NCBI RefSeq assembly: GCF_000760595.1
Contig: NZ_BBNM01000005.1
Span: 186,001 to 250,000, forward strand
Length of the DNA: 64,000 bases
Source: Acinetobacter soli
GTDB taxonomy: Bacteria; Pseudomonadota; Gammaproteobacteria; Pseudomonadales; Moraxellaceae
Reading direction: 5' to 3'
A model generated the notes under the pieces. That model saw only the letters and a list, made by a program, of their open reading frames with translations, did no database searches and was not told where the DNA came from. This document shows, piece after piece, positions 49,686 through 59,200 of this stretch. Each line of letters starts with the position of its first letter. Position 1 is the first letter of the stretch. A program made the position numbers and the translations under genes.

Positions 49686-51779
49686 TTAAACCTGTTCGAT
49701 GTCTTTCATGGTCAATTTGATACGACCACGGTTATCGACATCTGCAACCTGTACTTTAACGTCCTGACCTTCTTTAAGAACATCAGATACATTCGCAACA
49801 CGTTCATTTGAAATTTGTGAAATATGTAGCAAACCATCGGTACCTGGCATGATATTTACGAATGCACCAAACTCTACGATACGGATGACTTTACCGTCAT
49901 AGATTTTGCCAGGCTCAACTTCAGCAGTTAACGCCTGAATTTTCGCAATCGCAGCACGTGCAGCGGCTTTGGTTTCACCAAATACACGCACTGTACCATT
50001 GTCTTCAATATCAATTGCAGCTTTGGTTTCTTCAGTAATTTGACGAATCGTCGCGCCGCCCTTACCAATTACGTCACGAATCTTGTCTGGATTGATCGTA
50101 ATCACTTCAAACGTTGGTGCATGTGCTGAAATTTCAGGACGTGCACGTGAAATTACTTTGTTCATTTCATTCAGGATGTGCATACGACCTGCATACGCCT
50201 GATTCAATGCAACTTCCATAATCTCTTCGGTGATGCCTTCAATCTTGATGTCCATTTGAAGTGCAGTAATACCATTGGCAGAACCAGCAACTTTAAAGTC
50301 CATATCACCTAAATGATCTTCGTCACCCAAGATGTCAGAAAGTACAGCAAAACGCTCGCCTTCTTTCACAAGACCCATCGCAATACCAGCGACTGGCGCT
50401 TTAAGAGGAACACCTGCATCCATCAATGAAAGTGATGCACCACATACAGACGCCATTGATGATGAACCATTTGATTCAGTGATGTCCGATACGATACGAA
50501 TCACGTACGGGAAGCGGTCAGCCGCAGGCAATACAGCTTGAACACCACGACGAGCCAAACGACCATGACCAATTTCACGGCGCTTTGGACCAGATTCACG
50601 ACCTGTTTCACCTACAGAGTATGCAGGAAAGTTGTAGTGCAACATGAAGTTGTCAGTTTTGGTGCCCGCAAGCGTATCCACCATAAGGGCATCACGTGTG
50701 TTACCCAAAGTAGTCGTCACCAAGGCCTGAGTTTCACCACGGGTAAATAATGCTGAACCGTGCGCACGATCCAATACACCCACCTGTACATCGATACCAC
50801 GAACAGTCTTGGTGTCACGACCATCAATACGTGGCTTACCAGACAAGATATTGTCACGTACGGTACGGTATTTAAGGTCTTCAAACAATTCGTTCACTTC
50901 ATCAGCAATACCCGTTTCGTCATTTTCTGGAACGAACTGAGCGACTGCTTCTGCATAAAGCGCATCAATTGCTGCATAGCGATCTTGTTTTACCGCAATG
51001 GTATAGGCTTCAGAAATTTTCGCTTCAAACGCTGCTTTCAATTGCTCAAGCAATGCTTCATTTTTGGTTGGCGCAACCCAAGTTGACTCAACTGCACCCG
51101 CAGCCGCAGCAAACTCTTTGATCGCCTGAACTGCAATTTGCATTTCGTCATGACCGAAAAGTACAGCGCCAAGCATTTGATCTTCAGACAATTCTTTGGC
51201 TTCAGATTCAACCATCAAGACAGCAGATTCAGTACCTGCAACCACAAGGTCAAGATCGCTTTCTTTTAATTGTTCAAAGTTCGGGTTTAAAACATATTCA
51301 CCGTTGATTAAACCAACACGTGCACCCGCGATTGGGCCACGGAAAGGTGTACCAGCAATCGACAATGCCGCTGAAGCACCTAACATGGCTGCAATATCGG
51401 CATCCATGGTTTTGTCAGAAGAAACCACTGTCGCGGTGATTTGAATTTCGTTGAAGTAACCTTCTGGGAACAACGGACGAATTGGACGGTCAATCAAACG
51501 TGAAATTAACGTTTCAGCTTCAGAGGCACGGCCTTCACGCTTGCCATAACCACCTGGAATACGACCAGCAGCATATTGCTTTTCTTGGTAGTTTACAGTC
51601 AGTGGGAAAAAGTCTTGACCCGCTTTCGCTTTCGCTTGTGCAACAACTGCAACCAATACGGTCACACCGCCCATCGTCACTAGAACAGTGTTTGCTTGAC
51701 GCGCAACACGACCTGTTTCCAATACAACTTGATGCTGACCAAACTGGAATTCTTTACGAATAATATTAAACATCGACAT
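49686..51779 (-). CDS. pnp: Polynucleotide phosphorylase
   Basis: 3'-5' phosphorolytic exoribonuclease and degradosome partner. 697 residues. Two RNase PH domains are present ([35 protein letters not shown], with [15 protein letters not shown] and [14 protein letters not shown]). A KH domain ([16 protein letters not shown]) and an S1 domain ([20 protein letters not shown] to the C-terminus) follow. It is downstream of rpsO in the conserved rpsO-pnp operon. The leader between them is rich in hairpins. Confidence 0.97.
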   Translation of the reverse strand: MSMFNIIRKEFQFGQHQVVLETGRVARQANTVLVTMGGVTVLVAVVAQAKAKAGQDFFPLTVNYQEKQYAAGRIPGGYGKREGRASEAETLISRLIDRPIRPLFPEGYFNEIQITATVVSSDKTMDADIAAMLGASAALSIAGTPFRGPIAGARVGLINGEYVLNPNFEQLKESDLDLVVAGTESAVLMVESEAKELSEDQMLGAVLFGHDEMQIAVQAIKEFAAAAGAVESTWVAPTKNEALLEQLKAAFEAKISEAYTIAVKQDRYAAIDALYAEAVAQFVPENDETGIADEVNELFEDLKYRTVRDNILSGKPRIDGRDTKTVRGIDVQVGVLDRAHGSALFTRGETQALVTTTLGNTRDALMVDTLAGTKTDNFMLHYNFPAYSVGETGRESGPKRREIGHGRLARRGVQAVLPAADRFPYVIRIVSDITESNGSSSMASVCGASLSLMDAGVPLKAPVAGIAMGLVKEGERFAVLSDILGDEDHLGDMDFKVAGSANGITALQMDIKIEGITEEIMEVALNQAYAGRMHILNEMNKVISRARPEISAHAPTFEVITINPDKIRDVIGKGGATIRQITEETKAAIDIEDNGTVRVFGETKAAARAAIAKIQALTAEVEPGKIYDGKVIRIVEFGAFVNIMPGTDGLLHISQISNERVANVSDVLKEGQDVKVQVADVDNRGRIKLTMKDIEQV

Positions 51780-51812
51780 GTAATCTTTTTTCCTGGTTCT
51801 TTTTGAACAGTT

Positions 51813-51937
51813 ATTCTAGTGGAGACCCCTAAGGTTTGGCATTCATATCACCCCAACAGCAATGATAAATGACAAAGCTTAGAAGCCGACCTCACTAGAG
51901 AATAGACACAAAGAAGGAGCGAACATTCGCCCCTTCT
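51813..51937 (-). promoter_or_regulatory. Hairpin-rich rpsO-pnp leader (probable RNase III processing region)
   Basis: Two structures are visible. A long-range stem pairs ATTCTAGTG (51813-51821) with CACTAGAGAAT (51893-51903). A second, nearly perfect 12-bp hairpin lies at 51912-51937 (AGAAGGAGCGAA / TTCGCCCCTTCT; the single mismatch is a G-U in the transcript). No T-run. In E. coli an RNase III-cleaved hairpin at this spot mediates autoregulation by PNPase. Confidence 0.6.
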
Positions 51938-52029
51938 AGCGTAGTCTGATGCAAACACCAGACACTCGCCCGTCTTCAGTTGTGAGAGACGTCATCGCGC
52001 GCACAACCGAAAAACAAGCCAAAATCGAA

Positions 52030-52299
52030 TTAACGACGTAAACCTAATTCGCCGATCAAGCTTACATAACGACCGTGGTCTTTACCATTGAGGTAGTCAA
52101 GTAATTTACGACGTTGGTTAACCATACGGATGAGACCGCGACGGCTATGATGGTCGTGTTTGTGCTCTTTGAAGTGACCTTGCAAATCATTGATTTGAGC
52201 AGTCAAAAGTGCAACTTGAACTTCTGGTGAACCCGTGTCGTTTTCAGCACGTGCAAATTTAGCGATAATCGCTGCGCGATCTGCGTTTGTTAAAGCCAT
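52030..52299 (-). CDS. rpsO: 30S ribosomal protein S15
   Basis: Primary 16S rRNA-binding protein of the small subunit platform. 89 residues, the standard length. Conserved segments: [37 protein letters not shown] and [16 protein letters not shown] lies upstream of the ATG. It heads the rpsO-pnp operon. The 224-bp region upstream to the divergent hydrolase gene contains its promoter. Confidence 0.98.
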   Translation of the reverse strand: MALTNADRAAIIAKFARAENDTGSPEVQVALLTAQINDLQGHFKEHKHDHHSRRGLIRMVNQRRKLLDYLNGKDHGRYVSLIGELGLRR

Positions 52300-52523
52300 T
52301 CGATTTCTCCGAGATGCTTAAAAAAACAAATAAAATGATAAAAATCAAAAATATTATCTAAAAAGATAGCATTTCTTGACTGCCGTGCATCACTACAGCA
52401 GTTTGCCATTTTAAAGGATAAGACCGTAATTGACAATTCATAAATCAATTCAATACGGTGTGGCGGTGCTTATCAGTGGTATTAGTGTCTGAACAAGCTG
52501 GTCAAAAAAGACACTGACTTACC

Positions 52524-53873
52524 GTGTTATTCATTGCACACTGCCACTATAAAAAGAATGATCATGGGAATGACGTGAAACTATTATCAGCCAATACCTG
52601 CTACGTACCACCCGATATTCACAGCGTGATGCGTGCCCAGCATGAAAATGATGCCGCCTCTGGCGCAATGACTGCTGCACAGGTTCAGCGCATTTGGCAC
52701 AGTGTCGAGCAGTTGTATAAAAGCGGTAATTATCCTCTGATTGGTTTTTGCCTGCGTCGCAACGGACATATTTTACTGAATCGAAGTTTGGGCTATGCAC
52801 GCGGCAATACGGTTGATGGCTTGGCAAGTGATGCACAGATTGCAACGCCCGAAACACCGATTTGCCTGTTTTCTGCCTCAAAAATTGTCACGGCAATGCT
52901 GATCCATGTGCTCAATGAGCGTGGCCTGATTAATCTATTCGACCCGGTGAGTTATTACATCCCTGAATATGGCGTAAATGGTAAACGCCGCGCCACCATT
53001 TTTCATTTACTGGCACATCGGGGTGGTATTCCACGGCTTGAAACTGAAGTGACACCAGAATTGCTGTTCGATAAATCAGAGATTCTGGCACGATTATATC
53101 GCGCGAAGCCAGTATCGGCAGCGGGTACACATCTGGCTTATCATGCGGTCACTGCCGGCTATATATTGGGTGAGCTGATTGAACGTGTAACCGGACAGGA
53201 TCTTCGGCAGTTTTTACATGAAACCATCGAAAAACCCATGCAAATGGCCTGTTTCAATTATGGTCTTGCGCCCGAGTGGCGTGATCGGGTTGCACTCAAT
53301 GCCCCGACAGGCTTACACCCTCGCCTAGGTACAGATCACTACCTACAGCATGTACTTGGCGGCGGCTTACAACTGGCGGTGGACCTGACCAATGACACTC
53401 GTTTTATGGATACGGTATGCCCTGCGGGTAATATTTATACCAGTGCAGAGCAAGCAGGCCGTTTTTTTGAAATGTTGCTGAGCGGTGGACGATATCACGA
53501 TCAGCAGATTCTCACGCCACAAACCGTGTTTCGTGCCACTTTACCCACCTCAGTGACCAGTCTAGATCGGACATTATTGGCACCGATGCGCTATGCATTA
53601 GGCCCTATGCTCGGCAGCAATCCAGTGGGGCTGTTTGGCCCGATGACAGGACAAGCCTTTGGCCATCTGGGATTTTCTAATATTTTATGCTGGGCCGATC
53701 CAGAGCGGGATATCAGTGTCTCGCTGCTGACTACAGGGAAATCTGTCATTGGTACACATTTACCTGCGCTGGGCAAATTGCTGTATCAAATCTCGATGCA
53801 GTGTCCTAAAGTTGCCAAAGATCAGCGTCGCTCATTATTTGGAAGCGATACCCACGAAACCAATATGGTGTAA
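52524..53873 (+). CDS. Serine hydrolase of the beta-lactamase/esterase (class C-like) family
   Basis: A 449-residue penicillin-binding-protein-fold hydrolase. The nucleophile motif SXXK is FSASKIVTAM near residue 114, the YXN-equivalent is YHAVTAGYILG and the third motif is HLGFSN. These fit EstB-like or LACTB-like esterases more than a true AmpC. No signal peptide is visible, which argues for a cytosolic enzyme. Start uncertain: GTG at 52524 or GTG at 52575 (weak GGGAA upstream). A similar gene opposite rpsO is not known to me from E. coli. Confidence 0.8.
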   Translation: MLFIAHCHYKKNDHGNDVKLLSANTCYVPPDIHSVMRAQHENDAASGAMTAAQVQRIWHSVEQLYKSGNYPLIGFCLRRNGHILLNRSLGYARGNTVDGLASDAQIATPETPICLFSASKIVTAMLIHVLNERGLINLFDPVSYYIPEYGVNGKRRATIFHLLAHRGGIPRLETEVTPELLFDKSEILARLYRAKPVSAAGTHLAYHAVTAGYILGELIERVTGQDLRQFLHETIEKPMQMACFNYGLAPEWRDRVALNAPTGLHPRLGTDHYLQHVLGGGLQLAVDLTNDTRFMDTVCPAGNIYTSAEQAGRFFEMLLSGGRYHDQQILTPQTVFRATLPTSVTSLDRTLLAPMRYALGPMLGSNPVGLFGPMTGQAFGHLGFSNILCWADPERDISVSLLTTGKSVIGTHLPALGKLLYQISMQCPKVAKDQRRSLFGSDTHETNMV

Positions 53874-53879
53874 AAAATA

Positions 53880-53907
53880 AAAAGCCCAAGCGGTGCTTGG
53901 GCTTTAT
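53880..53907. terminator. Terminator between the hydrolase gene and the noncoding block
   Basis: AAAGCCCAAGC / GCTTGGGCTTT stem with a 3-nt loop. The T-run is stronger on the minus strand (T5, then T6), so it ends minus-strand transcription as well as the convergent hydrolase gene. Confidence 0.85.
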
Positions 53908-54175
53908 GCGCTGTAATTTCTTATTCTGAACGATTGTTCTTGTATTTTGTTATTATCTGGAGAGTTTTCTTAGAACCCTTTTATTGATTATGGTCATTGT
54001 CCCTGACATGAACGAACTTCCTAACAAGTTCTATTCTGCCACATTTAATTATGAATAAAAGTAGTGATTTTCGTATCAGTATGTAAGCAAAAACGTACAG
54101 GTCTGTATATATCAGAAAACATAGCAGTTTTTCTAAATATAAATATGTAACTTGTTTTTTTTTGAAATGCCGGAC

Positions 54176-54215
54176 ATAAAAAAGCCTTGTAGTCTCTCCC
54201 AAAACTACAAGGCTT
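54176..54215 (-). terminator. Minus-strand terminator about 210 nt after recD
   Basis: AAGCCTTGTAGT / ACTACAAGGCTT stem (12 bp) with a 10-nt loop, followed on the minus strand by a T-run. Absence of T on the other side makes it specific for minus-strand transcripts (recCBD or a small RNA). Confidence 0.85.
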
Positions 54216-54297
54216 AGCGGCTGTAAGTTCCTCGTTTATCCTTACTTCACTGTAAGTTCGCTGTCTTCGACTTATTCTAATTTTTATGCGGTTTTTT

Positions 54298-54321
54298 CTT
54301 AGCATTCCTTGCTAAGTTTTT
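54298..54321 (+). terminator. Plus-strand terminator-like hairpin
   Basis: CTTAGCA / TGCTAAG with a 5-nt loop, then T5 on the plus strand. On the minus strand the loop carries AAGGA. It may stop antisense transcription into recD, or be part of the RNA structure. Confidence 0.5.
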
Positions 54322-54426
54322 GTGCAGGAACATCATCTCAAAATATTGCTTCGGACTCTATAAGCTAATTTCTCGAATTCGTGTAAGCAATTTCGTACAG
54401 AGCTGTCTACTCCTTAGGTAAACTTA

Positions 54427-56226
54427 CTAAAATGAAATCATTATTAATTTTTTCACTAAGCCACTTTTTCGAGCGGTGCGCTGTGTAAGTGATTGTAAAA
54501 AGGCCGCACGATCTACCAACAGGCTGACCACGTTTTTGGCGCGGGTAATGGCGGTATAAAGCAGCTCCTGACTCAGAATTTTTTCTGCGCTGGCATCAAA
54601 CACAATTGCAGTATGTTTAAATTCGGAACCTTGAGATTTATGAATGGTCAATGCAAAGGCCGTTTGAATATTTTTGGGCAGTCGATTGGCTGCTACCCAT
54701 TTGTCTAAACTTGGAAAATACACTTCAAACTGATCGGATTGTGTGCGGTGTCGAAAGCAAATACCGATATCACCATTCGACAACCCTAACTGATAGTCAT
54801 TGTATGTCATCATGACTGGCCGGCCCAAATACCACCCTGCCACAGGTACAACCATTAATTGCGTGGTCAGCCAGTCTTCTGCAAAGCGGTTAATCTGATC
54901 AAGCCCAAATTTACCAAAACGAATGGCCACCAAAATCCGATAATCATCAAATGCCTGTATCACTTTTGCTAAATCAATAAAAGCGGCTTGCTCACGATAC
55001 TGTTTGAGCGCATTGACATAAGGTACATAGCCTTGCATCAGTTGCAAATAATATGCAGTGGGCTCATGAAGCATTGAATCATTCAGATATTCGAGCTGAA
55101 CCAGATCCGACATATTGTCGTGTAGCTGAATGGATTGAAGCGTTTGGGGTGATGCCACTTGCTGTTCAAACGCAGCTAAAATATCCTCAGCTGGCTTCGC
55201 ATCCGAGAGATGTTGAATAAATCCAGCAAACTGACCAATTTTTGCCTCGGCATTAAAGCGTCGACTGGTCACCAGTTGCACGTGATTGTGTTTAAGCGCG
55301 GGCACTTGCTGCAAGTCGGCCAGTACCGCACCTACATCCACCGAAGCCAACTGTTTGGCATCTCCAAGTAAAATTAAACGACAATTTGCTGGAATCGCTT
55401 CGAACAACAGCGTCGCCAATTGCAAATCAAGCATCGATGCTTCATCGACCACCACCACATCATACGGCAGAGGTTGTTTGGCATGGTAACGGGGTCGCTG
55501 CTGGTGCCCCAAACCCAAAAGCCGATGCAGGGTTTGAGTCGACTGCTGTTGCAGCTCTTCGCTCAACAAACCGGATTCGAGCAGCTTAGGATCTTGAAAA
55601 GACGCCTGAAGCGCCTCTTGCATGCGCTGTGCCGCCTTACCGGTTGGGGCTGCCATCGCAATTCGGATATCGGGAATGGCCTGATTTAAAACCGCGATAA
55701 TACGGGCCAAGGTGTAGGTTTTACCTGTTCCCGGCCCGCCTGTAATAATATTGAGCGCATGGTTTGCCACCATTTTCATGGCTGCCTGCTGGTGGGGATC
55801 AATGAGCAAATTGGTGTACGACGTCACGTCAACCGCTGATAGTTGCATCTGTGTTAAACGGTGTACTTGCGTGGCCAAACGCTGTTCGAGCGACCAATAT
55901 CGATACAGCGCCAGCATCTCGTCGTCATAGACCATGGGGGCAACCGTCTGTGCTGCTTGGGATGCATGCACCGCAAACTTACCCAACTGCGCCAGATCTG
56001 ACGAAGAAATCGCCAAACCGCTATCTCCTTGCAAACTTGCTTCAATTAATGCTTGCAACATGTCACGAATTTGTTCAGAATTGCGCTCCCTGAGATTGAA
56101 CGGTGTCTGAACCAGATACTCACTCCACATTTTCAGCCACGCCAAATCCTTGTCTAGACTGATGTTTTGATTATCCACACAGTTATCCTCAAGCTTGTCC
56201 ACACACTTATAAACACATTTATCCAC
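54427..56226 (-). CDS. recD: Exodeoxyribonuclease V subunit alpha RecD
   Basis: 5'-3' helicase of RecBCD. 599 residues. Walker A is GGPGTGKTYTLARI, Walker B VVVDEASMLD, and the C-terminal helicase motifs are HKSQGSEFKHTAIV and LLYTAITRAKN. The start is GTG at 56226, with AGGTGG 8 nt upstream and 26 bp after recB. The first 20 residues are an odd four-residue repeat (VDKC VYKC VDKL EDNC VDNQ) encoded by five DnaA-box-like 9-mers at 12-bp spacing. The next in-frame ATG (codon 33) has no ribosome site. Confidence 0.93.
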   Translation of the reverse strand: MDKCVYKCVDKLEDNCVDNQNISLDKDLAWLKMWSEYLVQTPFNLRERNSEQIRDMLQALIEASLQGDSGLAISSSDLAQLGKFAVHASQAAQTVAPMVYDDEMLALYRYWSLEQRLATQVHRLTQMQLSAVDVTSYTNLLIDPHQQAAMKMVANHALNIITGGPGTGKTYTLARIIAVLNQAIPDIRIAMAAPTGKAAQRMQEALQASFQDPKLLESGLLSEELQQQSTQTLHRLLGLGHQQRPRYHAKQPLPYDVVVVDEASMLDLQLATLLFEAIPANCRLILLGDAKQLASVDVGAVLADLQQVPALKHNHVQLVTSRRFNAEAKIGQFAGFIQHLSDAKPAEDILAAFEQQVASPQTLQSIQLHDNMSDLVQLEYLNDSMLHEPTAYYLQLMQGYVPYVNALKQYREQAAFIDLAKVIQAFDDYRILVAIRFGKFGLDQINRFAEDWLTTQLMVVPVAGWYLGRPVMMTYNDYQLGLSNGDIGICFRHRTQSDQFEVYFPSLDKWVAANRLPKNIQTAFALTIHKSQGSEFKHTAIVFDASAEKILSQELLYTAITRAKNVVSLLVDRAAFLQSLTQRTARKSGLVKKLIMISF

Positions 56227-56227
56227 A
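56171..56227. repeat. Five DnaA-box-like 9-mers at exact 12-bp period
   Basis: On the plus strand: TTATCCACA (56171), TTATCCTCA (56183), TTGTCCACA (56195), TTATAAACA (56207), TTATCCACA (56219), separated by CAG, AGC, CAC and CAT. The outer two match the strong E. coli DnaA box exactly and each inner one differs at one position from TTWTNCACA. The array overlaps the RecD start codon and its first 19 codons. Confidence 0.75.
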
Positions 56228-56252
56228 AAATAACCACCTGAATTTCAAGTTA

Positions 56253-59200
56253 TTATTCAGATTTGTCACTTTTTTTGTCCATTTTATCCTCAGCAAAATA
56301 TCCCAAGATCGCATCTAGACGCAAAATAAACTCGTTATCCGGTTTCCAGTAAAAATAGCCCTGATGGGCAGCACCAGTCATGCCTCGAAGATACAAATAA
56401 GTTGCCCCTCCTAAATGCTGCTCGATCTGGTAATGCTGCAATTTCACTTTTAAATAACGATGCAAAGCCACCAAGTACAGTGCGGCTTGCAGCCAGTAAC
56501 TCGACTGGGTCATATTGTGCTGAATGGCTTGCGCCGAATAATCTTGCTGGTCGCCGCCCAAATAATTACTTTTATAATCGGCAATATGAAAATGCTGGCC
56601 ATCGAAGTACATCAGATCGATTGATCCATTGAGGTAGCGCGCGGCATGCGCATCTAAAAAATCGGGCATATGAATGTCGTATTCGGCAAAAAGTTGCTGA
56701 ATGCGACGCATGGCCAGCACACGATCAGATAACGCCAGATAAAACGGACACTCGCTTAAATACTGCCCTGCTTCAAGCTGATTCAACTGAAAACCCTGAT
56801 GCAAGGGTGTGGTCGCCACATGCATGAGCCACTCGGTCAGCCATTGAAACAATAGTCCATCTTCACCATTGTGCTCAGGATAGGCCTCGGTGTATTGGCG
56901 ATAGAGCTGCTCCCAAAGTGTACTGTAATCATTTTTAAAACGACGACGCAGCTCAATCGGCCATTCGTCTGGTTTTTTTAAATCAATATGTTCAAAAATT
57001 TCGTGCAGGAAATTTCCTGCTTGAGGCCCTTTTGGAAAATGCTGTTTAATCCACTCGAGTGGCAATTGAGTGGTTGTATTGAACGATACATTCAGATCAC
57101 GTTCATCGTCGGCCTGTTGTTCGGGCACCTGAGTCAGCGCAAGTGTATCGGCATACAGCAAGGACGGCTTTAGATGCTGGGCCAAATAACTAAAACTGGT
57201 TTTGCCGCGCGGATAAAATCGCTGTGACGGTACGGGCTGCGCATATAGACGATAGGTTTGCTGCTGCGCGGCGCGATGTAATGCCGGTGGGCATTGTGGC
57301 TCACACGGTTCATCCATGCTGTAGGGATGAAAAAATGCCTCTCCCTGATGTTTCCAGTACGCCAGTGCATCTTGCGATTTTGCCTGAGCATCTTGCATAA
57401 CTGCATAGACCCGATGACTGGCGCGGGTTAATGCCACATACCATAAACGGTTTTGTTCGGCTTTAGCCCGATCACTATGTTGCTGCTGTGCTCTTTCGGT
57501 TAAACGTGCTTTATCGGCAATCGAAACCAATCGGCGTTGCTGCAATGCGCCAGTCTCTGGGTCTGGCACCGTCAACTCGGAAAAATTCAGCCCTGTACTT
57601 TGCTCCCTAAACGGCTTGTCTGCGCCGAGTAAAAACACCACCTTAAACTCAAGTCCTTTAGACTGATGGATGGTCATGAGCTGCACACCGGCATCACTTG
57701 AAAGCTTGCGTTCTAGTTCCCATTCGCGCTCACTGGGTGAAGTGAGCTGTTTCAGATACCAATGGTAAAGGTTCTGGGCACCGGCATAACGCTCGCTGTG
57801 CTGAGTTAAAAGTTCACCCAAATGGCGGACATTCACCACTGCACGCTCGTTGTCACGGCGCTGGATTTTGACCAGATTCTGCCATACCTGAAACACGGCC
57901 AGTGCGTGTTGCCATGCGGGTAAAAACCCCTGATGCATCCAGATTTCACGCACAGCATCAAACTGAGTCATATATTGGCTCAATCCCGATGCCTGCTGCT
58001 GCAATTGCTGCAAGGTGCTTAAATCCAGTCCAATCATGCGCCCAAGCAATGCCCGTTTGACTTTGGCTTCATCGTAAGGATGTAAAATAGCGGTGAGAAA
58101 TGCAGCCACATCGTGTGCCAGTGCATGATCAAATACACTGCGGCGTGACGGTCGGTTCACTTTAATTCCCAAATACTCAAGTCTGGCCTGAACATCATCC
58201 AGTCCTTTATGGTTTTTGGAAATGACCGCGATATCATCGCTAATCAATCCACGCTGCTGATCAGGTTCGTCTAAATACAACTCTCCACGATGGGCCTGAT
58301 TGAGTAGCGCACGGATTTTCCAGCTTACCTGCTCAGCCTCACGATTTTTATCTTCCAGCATCAGCCAGCGTAATGGAGCCGGATTATGTTGCCCCTGATC
58401 GATTAATGCAGGATGCGCACGCTGCCCGGCTTCAATAGAATCATAAAGTACCTGTTCGCCAAAATCGGGCTGTCGTTGAAAAAGTGCATCGACCACCTCG
58501 ACCAGCGGTCTGACTGAGCGATGGTTATTCACCAGTTTGTAGTTGCGTCCCTGCTTGCGCATGATGTCTTGATGGGCATTTAAAAATGTCAGCATGTCGC
58601 CGCCACGAAAGCCATAAATCGCTTGCTTTCGATCGCCCACCATAATCATGCAGCCGTTTTGATAACGCTGCGGATGGCGCCAGATACTGGCCAGCATGTC
58701 ATCTTGATCCTGATTGGTGTCTTGAAATTCGTCGACCAAAATAAGTGGATAACGTGACTGCACATACTGGGCAAAGCGTTGCCCTTGCTCGCCTTTAAGC
58801 GCTTCAGAGAGCGTCCGGATCTGCTGTGAAAATGTGGTTTCTCCCTTCTCTTGCAACACTTCGGGTAAACGATTTTTCACCTCATGACACAAATAAGCCT
58901 TTAAATGATGATGCAACTGGGTAAATTGTTGTTCGTGATCTTTTAAGCATTGCAGCACCTCGACCAGAGCGAGTACCGCTGGATGCTGATAAAAACCGTC
59001 ACTGATGGCCACGGAACATTTTTTAAAAATTTTATTTTGATGATATTTTTCTAAAAATTTATATGCGGCTTCACGCGCCGACCCAAGATATGCTTCAAAG
59101 ATGCTCAAATCGGGTTGTTCAAGTGCTTGGAGCAATTGCGGCAGGTCACGACAAAATAAGGTATGAAAGGCATCATTACGAAAAGAAGTGCCATTGATGA

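Larger units (their letters stand above)
53908..54426 (-). ncRNA. Noncoding block downstream of recD; two related ~220-nt units, candidate small RNAs
   Basis: No credible protein gene. On the minus strand two units read in the same order: CTGTACG-TTGCTTACA, later CTAAGAAAA, then AGAATAAG, then TTACAGC-GC, and finally a GC-rich hairpin with T-run (one ends near 54176, the other near 53880). The first unit lies directly after recD and could be its 3' UTR; the second is behind a terminator and would need its own promoter. The first unit has AAGGA three times and AGGA again, one of them in a hairpin loop. Function is inference only. Confidence 0.4.

Noticed and set aside
52524..53873. Acquired beta-lactamase resistance gene
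   Set aside because: No signal peptide, esterase-like motifs, base composition like its neighbours and no mobile element; more likely a chromosomal esterase-type hydrolase.
53981..54305. Short minus-strand frames of 73 and 86 codons after recD
   Set aside because: They overlap terminator hairpins and each other in different frames, and show no family features; the block is better explained as noncoding.
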